A stretch of 64,000 nt of DNA from NCBI RefSeq assembly GCF_900111105.1, contig NZ_FOGC01000002.1, forward strand, positions 62,001-126,000, given 5' to 3'. The notes below the pieces were generated by a model. It did no database searches. It was not told the DNA's origin and saw nothing but the letters and a program-made list of their open reading frames with translations. Both the position numbers and the translations under genes were made by a program. This document shows positions 7,960 through 16,958 of this stretch, piece after piece; the first letter of the stretch is position 1; each line of letters begins with the position of its first letter. The stretch comes from Rosenbergiella nectarea (GTDB lineage Bacteria; Pseudomonadota; Gammaproteobacteria; Enterobacterales; Enterobacteriaceae).

Positions 7960-8937
7960 TTATGACAGCGTAATAACAACTTTCCCGATATGTGATCCGG
8001 TGTCCAAACACTCATGGGCTTTAGCGATCTCCTCCAAAGGATAGGTGGCATAGATAATGGGTTTACAACGGCCTTTTTGTAAGGCTGGCCAGACTTTCTC
8101 TTTTAACTGCTCAGCAATCTCTCTTTTTTCTTCAAGATTACGTCCACGCATTGTCGAGCCAGTGACCGTAATACGCTTGACCATCATATGAGTGATATCG
8201 AAGTTATCGACTAGGTTGCCACCCATAAAGCCAATGATCACCAATCTGCCCTCTTTTTTCAGTAAGTTCATATTCTTATTGAAATAGGATGCACCCACGA
8301 TATCCAAGATGATGTCGACCCCTTCACCTTCAGTCAGCGCGTTAATTTTCTCTTCAAAATCCTCTTTTTTGTAGTTGATGACGGTAGCTGAATGTTTCAA
8401 TTCTTCGACCTTATTGTCATCCCCTACCGTGGCGAAAACGTTCAGGCCAAACTCTTTACCTAAAGCAATGGCCGTCGTACCGATGCCGCTCGCACCACCG
8501 TGGATTAATACGCTTTCATTAGGCTTTGCCTTGCCGATCTGAAATAGGTTAGCCCAGACGGTAAAGAAGGTCTCAGGTATCGCCGCCGCTTCTTCGAAGC
8601 TTATCCCCTTAGGAATAGGCAGTGTTTGTGCTGCGGGAACGGCACAAAACTCGGCGTAACCGCCACCGTTAGTCAATGCACAGACGGCATCTCCTACCTT
8701 GAACTCTGTTACGTCTGCCCCTATCTCTTCGACGATTCCTGACACTTCTAAGCCAGGAATAGGGGTTAACCCCTTAGGCATCGGGTATTTCCCTTGACGT
8801 TGTAGAATATCTGGACGATTAACCCCGGCAGCCTGCACCTTGATCAATACTTCATGTCGATCAATGGTAGGACGTTCACCCTCAACAATGTTAAGGACTT
8901 CGGGGCCGCCGGGTTGAGTGATTTCGACGAACTTCAT
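7960..8937 (-). CDS. NAD(P)H quinone oxidoreductase, PIG3/TP53I3 type
   Basis: Medium-chain dehydrogenase/reductase without zinc ligands, 325 aa, acting as an NADPH-dependent quinone or enone reductase in the cytoplasm. The GroES-like domain spans about 1-120 (QAAGVNRPDILQRQGKYP and the PGLEVSG motif). The Rossmann motif HGGASGIG is at 146-153, and the C-terminus matches PIG3 proteins (GRNLEEKREIAEQL). It starts three bases after the hchA stop, so the two form an operon with hchA first. This suggests a shared role in reactive carbonyl or electrophile stress. Confidence 0.9.
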   Translation of the reverse strand: MKFVEITQPGGPEVLNIVEGERPTIDRHEVLIKVQAAGVNRPDILQRQGKYPMPKGLTPIPGLEVSGIVEEIGADVTEFKVGDAVCALTNGGGYAEFCAVPAAQTLPIPKGISFEEAAAIPETFFTVWANLFQIGKAKPNESVLIHGGASGIGTTAIALGKEFGLNVFATVGDDNKVEELKHSATVINYKKEDFEEKINALTEGEGVDIILDIVGASYFNKNMNLLKKEGRLVIIGFMGGNLVDNFDITHMMVKRITVTGSTMRGRNLEEKREIAEQLKEKVWPALQKGRCKPIIYATYPLEEIAKAHECLDTGSHIGKVVITLS

Positions 8938-8940
8938 ACC

Positions 8941-9795
8941 TTATCCTTTGTTGAAATAATCGACTAATGTCTTCGCCGCAACTTTACCGAGTTCATTGGC
9001 AGCAAAAGGACTATCACCAGTGATCACTTTACGGTCAGAGTGAACCTTGCCGCTAATTTCATCATTGACTAAGGTCAGTCCCATCTCTTTTAACTCTTTT
9101 CCGAAGAACCACGTTAGCCCACCCGGCATATATCCGATATCCGGGGTTTGTTTATCTGCACTATCTGGGAAGGCGCAAATTGAATAGCCACTCAGCGGGT
9201 TATCACCGTCACGTAGCGCCAAGAACGCTGCTGGGCCATGACAGATTGATAGGATAAATTTATCTTTTTCTAATGCCCAACGTAAAACTTTAGCCACGTT
9301 AGGATCATTCGGTAAACCAATTAATGCCCCATGGCCACCCGGAATAAAGACGGCAGCATAGTCATTATCGGCTAACTGTGCGACGACGTCAGGAAGGGAT
9401 AAGGGATTGAGAAATTTTTCATGGTATTTCTCAAAGAATGGTATGACCTTTTTGTCATCATTTGGCATCGCCCAGTATTCGAATTTCGTCATTCGCCCTG
9501 AAGGGGTGGCGATATCGAAATCAAAGCCCGCCGCATGCAGGTGATACATGGGTAATAGCGTTTCGACAGGGTGATTACCCGTCGAAAATAATTTACCGTT
9601 ATCGGTTTTTACGTAGCGTTCATCGGTCGCAATGACCAATACTTTTGCTTTACCTTGGTACTTATCGCTGTATTCATCGTCGCTGAGATCAGACACCGAC
9701 GAGGTAAATTGAGAGAGAGAGTATTGCGACGGGAAGTAAGCATTACGTTCAGCAGGATCAATCTGTGGGGCTTTATTTTCACTATCTTTCATCAT
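8941..9795 (-). CDS. hchA: Protein/nucleotide deglycase and glyoxalase III, Hsp31
   Basis: DJ-1/PfpI superfamily, 284 aa, the normal Hsp31 length. It repairs methylglyoxal and glyoxal adducts and has holdase activity. The nucleophile Cys185 with His186 lies in SICHGPAAFL, and Glu78 (HPVETL) is the acidic partner. The N-terminal NAYFPSQYSLSQFT and GYMPGGLTWFFG segments are diagnostic of HchA. Tandem ATGs (9795, 9792) follow AGGTAA; either could be used. It is the first gene of an operon with the quinone reductase. Confidence 0.95.
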   Translation of the reverse strand: MMKDSENKAPQIDPAERNAYFPSQYSLSQFTSSVSDLSDDEYSDKYQGKAKVLVIATDERYVKTDNGKLFSTGNHPVETLLPMYHLHAAGFDFDIATPSGRMTKFEYWAMPNDDKKVIPFFEKYHEKFLNPLSLPDVVAQLADNDYAAVFIPGGHGALIGLPNDPNVAKVLRWALEKDKFILSICHGPAAFLALRDGDNPLSGYSICAFPDSADKQTPDIGYMPGGLTWFFGKELKEMGLTLVNDEISGKVHSDRKVITGDSPFAANELGKVAAKTLVDYFNKG

Positions 9796-9958
9796 TATTT
9801 ACCTAGTGGCGAGTGTGTGACATACAAAATGAAATGGTTCATTGATTGAGTCACTTTAACAATAGTTCAATTAGAAGATCTGCGCTTAACATGATGAGGG
9901 ATTGGTAGGAACTCTCAGATAAGCGCAGACGACACAGAATGCCTATAGCAGACAATCC

Positions 9959-10426
9959 TTAGTATTCGTTTTTTTCACCAGGGGCTGGTACGGAAAGAGG
10001 CGTTTTCGAGGTTCCCGCGTAGGTAAGGATTAACACCGTATCTTGATTGGGATCCGTGGCGATACCTCTGTGATATTGGTCGACAGATTCCGCAAAAGCC
10101 TCACCTTGTTTAAAGACTTTCTTTTCTCCGGTCTTCTGGTCTTCAAGGGTTAACTGTCCCTGCTCAACATAACCCGCATTAGGGGCGATGTGTTTGTGCC
10201 AAGGCAAAGCATGGCCCTTCTGGATATGAAGCTTAATCACCGTTAGCTGCGGAGTTCCTTGCGGATAGGGTTTATAAGTCCCACCATTCCAAGAATGATC
10301 AGATTGCACTAGGACGTGTTTTTTTCCGGATTCAACAGGGTATTTGGGGTCGGCAGCCTGAGCGGCACTTGCTAGTAGAGGAACGATTAATGAGGCTAAC
10401 ACTAGGCTTTTGAGTGATTTTTTCAT
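9959..10426 (-). CDS. Secreted cupin-domain protein
   Basis: 155 aa with a clear Sec signal peptide (MKKSLKSLVLASLIVPLLASAAQA, cleaved about residue 24), so periplasmic. A single cupin barrel shows motif 1 around LPWHKHIAPNAGYVEQG (two metal-binding His; the usual Glu is less clear) and motif 2 around DQYHRGIA. Metal-binding is likely, but substrate and reaction cannot be read from sequence. An AAAAGGAGTCACTA ribosome site precedes the ATG. It reads in the same direction as hchA, 163 bp upstream of it. Confidence 0.8.
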   Translation of the reverse strand: MKKSLKSLVLASLIVPLLASAAQAADPKYPVESGKKHVLVQSDHSWNGGTYKPYPQGTPQLTVIKLHIQKGHALPWHKHIAPNAGYVEQGQLTLEDQKTGEKKVFKQGEAFAESVDQYHRGIATDPNQDTVLILTYAGTSKTPLSVPAPGEKNEY

Positions 10427-10619
10427 TAGTGACTCCTTTTATGATTGATATCTATAAAGATAGAAGCCACTGACAGCATTATCGAGTTAAGTTGTTGATA
10501 CTTTATCTCTATCCATTCCATAAAAATAGAAATACGATTTGCTCGCTCTACAAGGAAAATTATTTATCTTTCCCATCCACTAAACTTCCAATAGTTAAAA
10601 AACTACTTTATGCAAAGTA
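10427..10619. other. AT-rich leader region upstream of the cupin gene
   Basis: No gene seen. It probably holds the cupin promoter and merges rightward into a decayed alcohol dehydrogenase gene. Confidence 0.4.
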
Positions 10620-10856
10620 GCATCAACGCTTTAGGGATTGAATTAGCGTCTCCTTCATTGAAGCTCTTATCGAGTATGATAGCCCGACGAGGTCGCGATA
10701 GATATTTTATATTATGGGATTTGCCACTCTGAACTTCATGAAATAGTTGGCTGCGTCACGGCGGTTGGTGAAGTCGTGGCACAATTCAGGGTTGGCGATT
10801 ATGCCGCTGTCGGTTGGATTGTTCGCGCTTGTCCAGGGTGTTCTACTCGCTTAGCG
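10620..10856 (+). pseudogene. Relic of a YahK-type zinc alcohol dehydrogenase
   Basis: Reading the plus strand from about 10683 gives PDEVAIDILYYGICHSELH followed at once by EIVGCVTAVGEVVAQFRVGD and then VGWIVRACPGC. In YahK/CAD-type enzymes the GVCHSDLH zinc motif and the GHEIVGRV motif are about 20 residues apart, so an internal deletion has removed the intervening part. The sequence then ends in a TAG at 10854-10856, before the nucleotide-binding domain. The part upstream of 10683 matches only after a frameshift. It overlaps the Nudix gene's last codons by a few bases. Confidence 0.65.
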
Positions 10857-11261
10857 CTTCGGCCAAGCTAGGGGTAAGATCTGGCGCTGGGTGAGCGGCG
10901 CTAACGTGATATCACGACATGCTTCCTCCGATAACCAGCATGCCTCTTCTATCTCGGCGGCAGGAATGGGAGTAAAAGACTCTCTCTGTATACGAAATAG
11001 ATGTGCAGTGAGCTGATGCTGTGCTTCATTCGCCGCGACATCATGGAAACATCCCATAGCGACAAGCTCATCTTTACCAATATCTAGCTGCAGTTCCTCA
11101 TTCAGCTCTCTTATTAATGCCTCTTCAGGTGTTTCACCGGGATCGATTTTACCTCCAGGCTGCATAAAGAAAGGTGAACCGCGCTTTCTCACCAGTAGGA
11201 TGTTCTGACGATTATCAAGCAATAGTGCGGCAGCAATAATGATGTGGGGCGTGTTGGACAT
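10851..11261 (-). CDS. Nudix hydrolase
   Basis: 136-aa Nudix protein with a complete box at residues 37-59: GKIDPGE, then RELNEELQL, giving the G-x5-E-x7-R-E-x2-E-E core. Nudix enzymes cleave nucleoside-diphosphate-X bonds in the cytoplasm; the box does not define the substrate. It is a single-domain protein resembling MutT/YfcD-like housecleaning enzymes (FFMQPGGK). The ATG at 11261 follows TAGGTAATCGA. It is probably transcribed alone. Confidence 0.85.
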   Translation of the reverse strand: MSNTPHIIIAAALLLDNRQNILLVRKRGSPFFMQPGGKIDPGETPEEALIRELNEELQLDIGKDELVAMGCFHDVAANEAQHQLTAHLFRIQRESFTPIPAAEIEEACWLSEEACRDITLAPLTQRQILPLAWPKR

Positions 11262-11363
11262 TCGATTACCTAATTAGGGTTGTGTAAGTAAGCGAATTCG
11301 CACTCGCTATTATCAACTAGAGGCAGTGTCTTTCCTACCTCTAGCCCACAGAGATTATTCAGC

Positions 11364-12482
11364 CTACGTCTTATCGGTCTTCAATATAAATAAAGTGATC
11401 TCAGAAGGGTAGCCCAAGCGTAAGGCAAATCCATTCCATAGTCCTGTGCCGTTACTGACGTAAAGATAGCGGTGACCAACGGGGTAAAGCCCGGATGAAA
11501 ATCCCTGGTTGGCACGCTTAACGATGGTCGCAAGACCGTAAACCATACCACCGTGAGTGTGCCCAGAGAGCTGTAAATCAACGCCTTCGGCGAGATTCTT
11601 CCGGGCATTTTCTGGACGATGATCCAGCAGAATAATCGGCGCTTGGCGATCAACACCACTAAGCGCTAACGCTAAGTCAGGACCTGCTTGACCGTAACGT
11701 AAGGCTGCTTCATCAGTTACTCCTGCAATATAGAGCTTACTTCCCTCTTTTTCGACGGCCACTGAGCTGTTGATTAATTCATGAAAGCCTAACTGCTGCA
11801 TCCGGTGCATCCACGGCGAATAACCAGAGTAATACTCGTGGTTACCGGGAATAGCAAAACGGCCTTGTTTAGCCTTTAACTCGGCAAGCGGAGCCACATC
11901 GTGATACCGCTTCTCGATGCTACCGTCGGCGACATCGCCCGTAAACAAGACAACATCTGCTTGCAGCTGATTAGTGCGGTCGACGACTTTCTTCATCCAA
12001 CGCCCGGTAAACAGGGTACTGGCATGTAAATCGGTCAATTGCACGACACGATAGCCATCGAAGGCTTTCGGTAGATTTTGTAACGTTAACGTGACCGTTT
12101 TAACGCGAGGCACCTTGACCGCTTGGTGGGTGGCATAGGCCGCAGTGACGAGCGAAATAGCGAGCAAAACAGTATGAGTGGTTTGATGAGTCGGCCATGT
12201 TCCTCGTGACGCAAACTGCCCGATGCTGACGATATCGCAGAGGATCAGTAATAGCGTAAGAGCGATCATCGTCCCGAATAAAAAGTTAATCGCGACCATC
12301 ACGCCATGCGGGAACTCCGGTGCGAAACGATTCCCGAACACAACTTTATAAACGAGGTGACACTCGGCCACGAGCACCACGGCAAGAAAACACAGTAACC
12401 GAAGGATGAAAGGAAGAGGGAGTGGCAAGATAAATCGCCCACCAATATACAGCGCAGGTAAAAGTGTTATCCAGGCAAACAC
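11364..12482 (-). CDS. Membrane-anchored calcineurin-type metallophosphoesterase
   Basis: An N-terminal block of about four membrane helices precedes a metallophosphoesterase domain carrying all five metal motifs: TDLHAS, GDVADG, GNHEYY, a His in LLDHRPE and SGHTHGG. Its layout is like YkuE/YaeI relatives, with the active domain after the last helix. The frame can be extended to a TTG at 12536, but an in-frame GTG at 12482 has GGAGG four bases upstream and gives a normal N-terminus, so I use it (372 aa). The substrate (UDP-diacylglucosamine, phospholipid or another) is unknown. Confidence 0.8.
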   Translation of the reverse strand: MFAWITLLPALYIGGRFILPLPLPFILRLLCFLAVVLVAECHLVYKVVFGNRFAPEFPHGVMVAINFLFGTMIALTLLLILCDIVSIGQFASRGTWPTHQTTHTVLLAISLVTAAYATHQAVKVPRVKTVTLTLQNLPKAFDGYRVVQLTDLHASTLFTGRWMKKVVDRTNQLQADVVLFTGDVADGSIEKRYHDVAPLAELKAKQGRFAIPGNHEYYSGYSPWMHRMQQLGFHELINSSVAVEKEGSKLYIAGVTDEAALRYGQAGPDLALALSGVDRQAPIILLDHRPENARKNLAEGVDLQLSGHTHGGMVYGLATIVKRANQGFSSGLYPVGHRYLYVSNGTGLWNGFALRLGYPSEITLFILKTDKT

Positions 12483-12591
12483 ATAGCCTCCAAAAAATGG
12501 TATCGATTCACTTACTGTAGCATCGCACCAAGGCAATGTAAGTAAAGTATAAAGAATAAAAAAAAACAGAACTTTTACATAGATTGCTATT

Positions 12592-12604
12592 GATAATCAT
12601 TATC
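12592..12604. promoter_or_regulatory. Fur box for the haem-uptake locus
   Basis: GATAATcATTATC is a perfect palindrome matching the core of the Fur consensus (GATAATGATAATCATTATC), and a further half-like ATTATCGTAATGAT overlaps it. It lies about 100 bp upstream of the TonB receptor ATG. Iron repression of receptor and hmuSTUV is therefore expected. It may also affect the divergent phosphoesterase. Confidence 0.85.
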
Positions 12605-12703
12605 GTAATGATATAGATTCGCATTCAATAAAATAAAGACTGCCCATACCAGTCATTTGTCACCTTTTGCGGATTGCCGCACCTTTAGGAATACACAGCC
12701 TCT

Positions 12704-15055
12704 ATGCGTAAACACTTCAAAACTCACATGCCTGCGGCTCGACCCCGCTTATCCCTGTTAGCGCTCAGCCTCAGTGGCTTTTACTGTTATACGGCGACAG
12801 CCGACAACCTTCCGCTCACGGCTCAAGGCAAACAGAGCGATACCTTAGTCGTCACTGGCGTGACGCCAAAAATTGAGGCCAACAATAAAGTTATTGTCAG
12901 CGCCCAGCAGATGCAAAAAAATGGCTCGAACGATTTCGGTACACTGATGCGTTACCAACCGCTAGTTAGCGCGACCGGGAGTAGCGGGGGGTCAGGCAGC
13001 GGAAAGAGTGGTTTCGACCGTGGGGGCTATACCGGCTATAACATTCGTGGTTTAGAAAGTAACCGTGTCGGGATTAATGTCGATGGCGTCTCTATGCCAC
13101 AAGCGACTGGACGGCCTTATGCAGGGCGTACCGGCGTCAATAGCTTTGGTATTGGCCGCGATTATATCGACCCCTATCTTTTCAGCCAGATGGATATTGA
13201 AGCAGGGGCGACAGGGGTATCGCAACCCAATACCTCGATTGGTGGATTAGTCGCTTTTCATACAAAATCAGCAGATGACTACTTATCTCCTTCTCGGCAG
13301 CATTATTTCGGTTACCAAACCGATTACGACTCGTCAAATCGTGCCTGGCATAATGGTATCACTGCCGCCGCTGGCGATGATCAATTAAGAGGGATCTTTG
13401 TTTACAGCCGACGTGATGGGCAAGAGACCCGGACGCAAGGCAATAATCAAGCATGGCCAGAAAATTGGCATTCTGATGCCTTCGCGGCCAGTACGATTTG
13501 GCAGGCGAATGATGAACATAAACTGACGGCCAGTGGAAATTACTACCAAAAAAGTAGCCATACCCACTTTGATACGTGGGATTCAGGCGGTAAAGCGGTC
13601 ATCGGTACCAGTCAACAGTCAAGCCAAACCCGTCGCTTTGGCGTCGCCTTACAAGATGAATACACGCCACTAAATCAATGGGTCGATCAGCTGACTAGCC
13701 AAGTCTATTGGCAAAAAACGCAAGCGCATGATAATACCTTTGGTCCGAGCGACACCTTGGTACCGACTCGAACGCTATCTGATTTCAATACCAATAAATT
13801 CGGTTTATCTTCAGAACTGGCAAAAACCGTTGGACGTCACGATTTCCGCGCCGGGTTAAATGGCGATTTCACGCGGACCGAACGACCCTTCTCACAATCT
13901 CCGACCCCTCTGGTTTATTACCGCGTCATGCAACCGCAAGCCGATAGTCAAACCACCACACTGGGCGGCTTTGTTGAGGATAAAATTAATGGCGACTGGC
14001 AGGGACACCATGTGGCACTCACGCCGGGTATACGTGTTGCTTATGTGAAAAATAAGCCTCGTAATCTTAGTCGCTTAGCGGCGGGAAGTAGCGTATTAAC
14101 CGAAGAGAGTGTCTCGACCCTTTATAGTAGTCAAAGTGATACCCAGTTCTTACCGTCGCTGAGTTTCGAGTACTCACTGACGCCACAACTGTTAACTTAT
14201 ATCCGTTACCAGCGCGGCGCCCAATTCCCTGAAGCGAGCCAGCTGTACGGATCTTGGAACCTAGGCTCCAGCTATGCTGGCACCCAACAATATGCCTTGA
14301 TCGGTAATAATTCCCTTAAGACCGAGACCAGCAATGATCTTGAGTGGGGGATAAAGGGACAAGCCGTACCGGGAATCGATATCCACGGTTCCATGTTCTA
14401 CAACGATTACGATAATTTTATCGCTTATAACCGTTATACGCGTAGCGGCTCACCGAGCAAATTTACCAATGTTCCGTCGAATATCTATACCGTTTATCAA
14501 GCAGAAAATCGCGATAAAGCCTTTATCTATGGTGGAGAACTGACCACTAAAATCCATTACGGCGAGTGGTTCCCTGCGGTGAATGGGTTAAGCACGAGTT
14601 TTGCCTTGGGTTACACCAAAGGTATGTCTAAGTCCTCGTTACAAGGCGATAAGTATGTCGATTTAGACAGTGTGGCCCCGATGAAAGCGGTGGTCGGTGT
14701 CGCATGGGATGATCCTACGCAACGCTACGGTGCCGCGGTTACTGCTACCTTTGTGAAAGGGAAACAGGCAAAACAAACGACGCGTGATACCACCTCGACA
14801 GGTAGCGCGACAGAAAGTGATAGCAGTAAATACTTGCGTATCCCTGGCTACGGTATGGTGGATATGACCGCCTACTGGCGTATCACGCCAACGGTCAAAC
14901 TTAGCGGCGGGTTGTATAACCTCACCAATCGTCAATATTGGGATTATTTGAGTAGCCGTGATTTAACGACCGACACAGCACAACACCAAGCGGATATTGC
15001 GCTGGCAACCATGCCGGGACGCACTTTCCAACTTGGGCTTAATGTTGATTTCTAA
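12704..15055 (+). CDS. TonB-dependent outer-membrane receptor, haem/haemoprotein type
   Basis: 783-aa receptor: signal sequence to about residue 33, TonB box region near SDTLVVTG (45-52), plug domain about 60-200 with NIRGLESNRVGINVDGVSMP, then a 22-strand barrel ending in an aromatic LGLNVDF. It is larger than Yersinia HmuR (about 680 aa) and closer to HasR/haemoglobin-type receptors. The FRAP and NPNL boxes of classical haem receptors appear only in altered form (FPEASQLYG and NNSLKTETS). The substrate assignment to haem rests largely on the downstream hmuSTUV genes. It follows a Fur box. Confidence 0.82.
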   Translation: MRKHFKTHMPAARPRLSLLALSLSGFYCYTATADNLPLTAQGKQSDTLVVTGVTPKIEANNKVIVSAQQMQKNGSNDFGTLMRYQPLVSATGSSGGSGSGKSGFDRGGYTGYNIRGLESNRVGINVDGVSMPQATGRPYAGRTGVNSFGIGRDYIDPYLFSQMDIEAGATGVSQPNTSIGGLVAFHTKSADDYLSPSRQHYFGYQTDYDSSNRAWHNGITAAAGDDQLRGIFVYSRRDGQETRTQGNNQAWPENWHSDAFAASTIWQANDEHKLTASGNYYQKSSHTHFDTWDSGGKAVIGTSQQSSQTRRFGVALQDEYTPLNQWVDQLTSQVYWQKTQAHDNTFGPSDTLVPTRTLSDFNTNKFGLSSELAKTVGRHDFRAGLNGDFTRTERPFSQSPTPLVYYRVMQPQADSQTTTLGGFVEDKINGDWQGHHVALTPGIRVAYVKNKPRNLSRLAAGSSVLTEESVSTLYSSQSDTQFLPSLSFEYSLTPQLLTYIRYQRGAQFPEASQLYGSWNLGSSYAGTQQYALIGNNSLKTETSNDLEWGIKGQAVPGIDIHGSMFYNDYDNFIAYNRYTRSGSPSKFTNVPSNIYTVYQAENRDKAFIYGGELTTKIHYGEWFPAVNGLSTSFALGYTKGMSKSSLQGDKYVDLDSVAPMKAVVGVAWDDPTQRYGAAVTATFVKGKQAKQTTRDTTSTGSATESDSSKYLRIPGYGMVDMTAYWRITPTVKLSGGLYNLTNRQYWDYLSSRDLTTDTAQHQADIALATMPGRTFQLGLNVDF

Positions 15056-15062
15056 TGTTTTT

Positions 15063-15080
15063 GCCCCAGTTCGCTGGGGC
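15063..15080 (+). other. Stable UUCG hairpin between receptor gene and hmuS
   Basis: GCCCCAG-TTCG-CTGGGGC has a 7-bp GC-rich stem and a UUCG tetraloop, with no T-tract after it. It lies in the 44-bp gap before hmuS. It may stabilise the 3' end of the receptor message or act as a partial terminator, tuning receptor versus transporter levels. Confidence 0.6.
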
Positions 15081-15099
15081 GTTATAGAGGATGTAACCG

Positions 15100-16125
15100 A
15101 TGAATAAACAGTATCTTGATTATTTAGCGTTAAAAACGGAGCACCCACACTTATATGCACGCGACCTCGCGGCAATGATGGCAATCAGTGAGGCTGAATT
15201 AACGTTAACCCGTTGCGGTCACGATGCACAATTCCTGCAACCCGAATTTGAAGCACTCCTTAAGGGGTTGGCTGCGGTTGGCGAAATCAAAAGCTTGGTA
15301 CGCAACGATTACGCCGTCCATGAGCAAATTGGGCGTTATGAGAATCTGCACTTTGGCCCGCATGCTGGTTTAGTATTAAACCCACGAGCCCTCGATCAAC
15401 GTTTCTTCCCCCAACAATGGCATAGTGTTTTTGCCTTAACGGAGCTGAGTGCTTCGGGTGAGCGTCGAAGCCTACAAATCTTCGATATGCAAGGGGATGC
15501 GGTGGTTAAAATTTATACGACCTCGAAAACCGATACCGTTGCCTGGCAAGCACTAATTAGTCAGTGGCAGCAGGTGGCCCCTGCGACGCTTACCCTACAA
15601 TCTCGTCCCGCAGTGACTAAACCGGCCAATATTGACCCGCAAACAGTGGAACAAGAGTGGCGAGCGATGACCGATGTGCATCAATTCTTCCAATTATTAC
15701 GTCGTCATCAGCTTACCCGCCAACACGCCTTTAAGGTCGTGAGCGATGACTTGGCGCGCCAAGTCAGTAACGATAGCTTCGCTTTATTGCTAGATCGTGT
15801 TCAACAGCAGCAAAACGAGATCATGATTTTTGTCGGTAATCGCGGTTGTACGCAGATCTTCACTGGACGCTTAGCCAAAGTGGTTGAAATGAAAGGTTGG
15901 CTAAATATTTTTAACGACCACTTTACTCTGCATCTGCAAGATAAAAAAATTGCTGAAACCTGGATTACTCGTAAGCCTACCAAGGACGGACATGTCACCA
16001 GCCTGGAGCTCTTTGCTGAAGAGGGTACGCAGATCGCCCAACTTTATGGACAGAGGACCGAAGGCCAGCCGGAACAGGAAATTTGGCGTCAACAGCTTGA
16101 GGAATTAGCCGGAGAGCTCTGCTAA
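15100..16125 (+). CDS. hmuS: Haem-degrading / haem-trafficking protein HmuS
   Basis: 341-aa cytoplasmic HmuS/HemS/ChuS family protein with the family's two-fold repeated fold (about 1-165 and 185-341). Conserved segments include the N-terminal ARDLAAMMAISEAEL, KIYTTSKTDTVAW, and NRGCTQIFTGRL with GWLNIFNDHFTLHL in the second half. Relatives bind haem and liberate iron, or hand haem to other enzymes. An AGAGGATG site precedes the ATG. It overlaps hmuT by one base (TAATG), showing translational coupling. Confidence 0.93.
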   Translation: MNKQYLDYLALKTEHPHLYARDLAAMMAISEAELTLTRCGHDAQFLQPEFEALLKGLAAVGEIKSLVRNDYAVHEQIGRYENLHFGPHAGLVLNPRALDQRFFPQQWHSVFALTELSASGERRSLQIFDMQGDAVVKIYTTSKTDTVAWQALISQWQQVAPATLTLQSRPAVTKPANIDPQTVEQEWRAMTDVHQFFQLLRRHQLTRQHAFKVVSDDLARQVSNDSFALLLDRVQQQQNEIMIFVGNRGCTQIFTGRLAKVVEMKGWLNIFNDHFTLHLQDKKIAETWITRKPTKDGHVTSLELFAEEGTQIAQLYGQRTEGQPEQEIWRQQLEELAGELC

Positions 16126-16958
16126 TGAAATTCGCCATATTGCTACTCTGTTTAGTTACGCTGCCGGTCACGGCGGCGCAACGGCTAGTCTCGATTGGCG
16201 GTGATGTGACCGAGATTATTTATGCGCTGGGCAGCGGTGACCAACTGGTGGGACGGGATACCACCAGTCAGCGTCCTGAAGCAAGCCTTAAGCTTCCCGA
16301 TATTGGCTATATGCGCCAATTAAACAGTGAAGGAATATTGGCGCTCAAGCCGACGTTAGTTCTGACCAATGCGCTGGCGCAGCCCTCTCAAGTCTTCCAG
16401 CAAATCGAAAAGGTCGGCGTTAAAGTCGTCACGGTTCCTGCAACGCCAGAGTTGTCAGAGATTGCGGTAAAGGTCAGCACGATTGCACAAGCGCTAGGAA
16501 AAACAGCGCAAGCGCAGCCTATTTTACAGCGACTCGCTCAGCAGTTAAGCGCGCTGAACCAGCCACCGGCAGGGGGTCGCCATAAAGCCCTTTATATTAT
16601 GGCTAATCACGGTATGCAAAGCTTGATTGCCGGCAAAGAGACCGCCGCAGATATCGCCTTACGTAGCGCTGGATTGACCAATGCCATGGGGCAGGTGGCG
16701 CATTATCAGCAGATGTCGCAAGAAGGTGTGATTGCCGCAGCGCCTGAGGTCATCATTATAGACCAGCACTCGCTGCAGCAGATGGGGGGGGAAAGTCAAC
16801 TATGGAAGTTGCCCGGTTTAGCCTTAACGCCTGCAGGCAAAGCCCATCGGGTGGTGGTGATCGACCAGATGGCGCTATTAGGTTTCGGGCTCGATACCCC
16901 GCAGGCTATCCTTAAACTTCGTCAAGATGTGGCAGATAGCTATGCGCGTCAGCCTTAG
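16125..16958 (+). CDS. hmuT: Periplasmic haem-binding protein HmuT
   Basis: 277-aa class III binding protein delivering haem to HmuUV. The signal peptide MKFAILLLCLVTLPVTAA is cleaved near residue 18. Tyr62 in DIGYMRQLN corresponds to the axial haem-ligand tyrosine of HmuT/ShuT, and the LVSIGGDVTEIIYALG start is diagnostic. It is coupled to hmuS upstream and overlaps hmuU by 17 bases. Confidence 0.93.
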   Translation: MKFAILLLCLVTLPVTAAQRLVSIGGDVTEIIYALGSGDQLVGRDTTSQRPEASLKLPDIGYMRQLNSEGILALKPTLVLTNALAQPSQVFQQIEKVGVKVVTVPATPELSEIAVKVSTIAQALGKTAQAQPILQRLAQQLSALNQPPAGGRHKALYIMANHGMQSLIAGKETAADIALRSAGLTNAMGQVAHYQQMSQEGVIAAAPEVIIIDQHSLQQMGGESQLWKLPGLALTPAGKAHRVVVIDQMALLGFGLDTPQAILKLRQDVADSYARQP

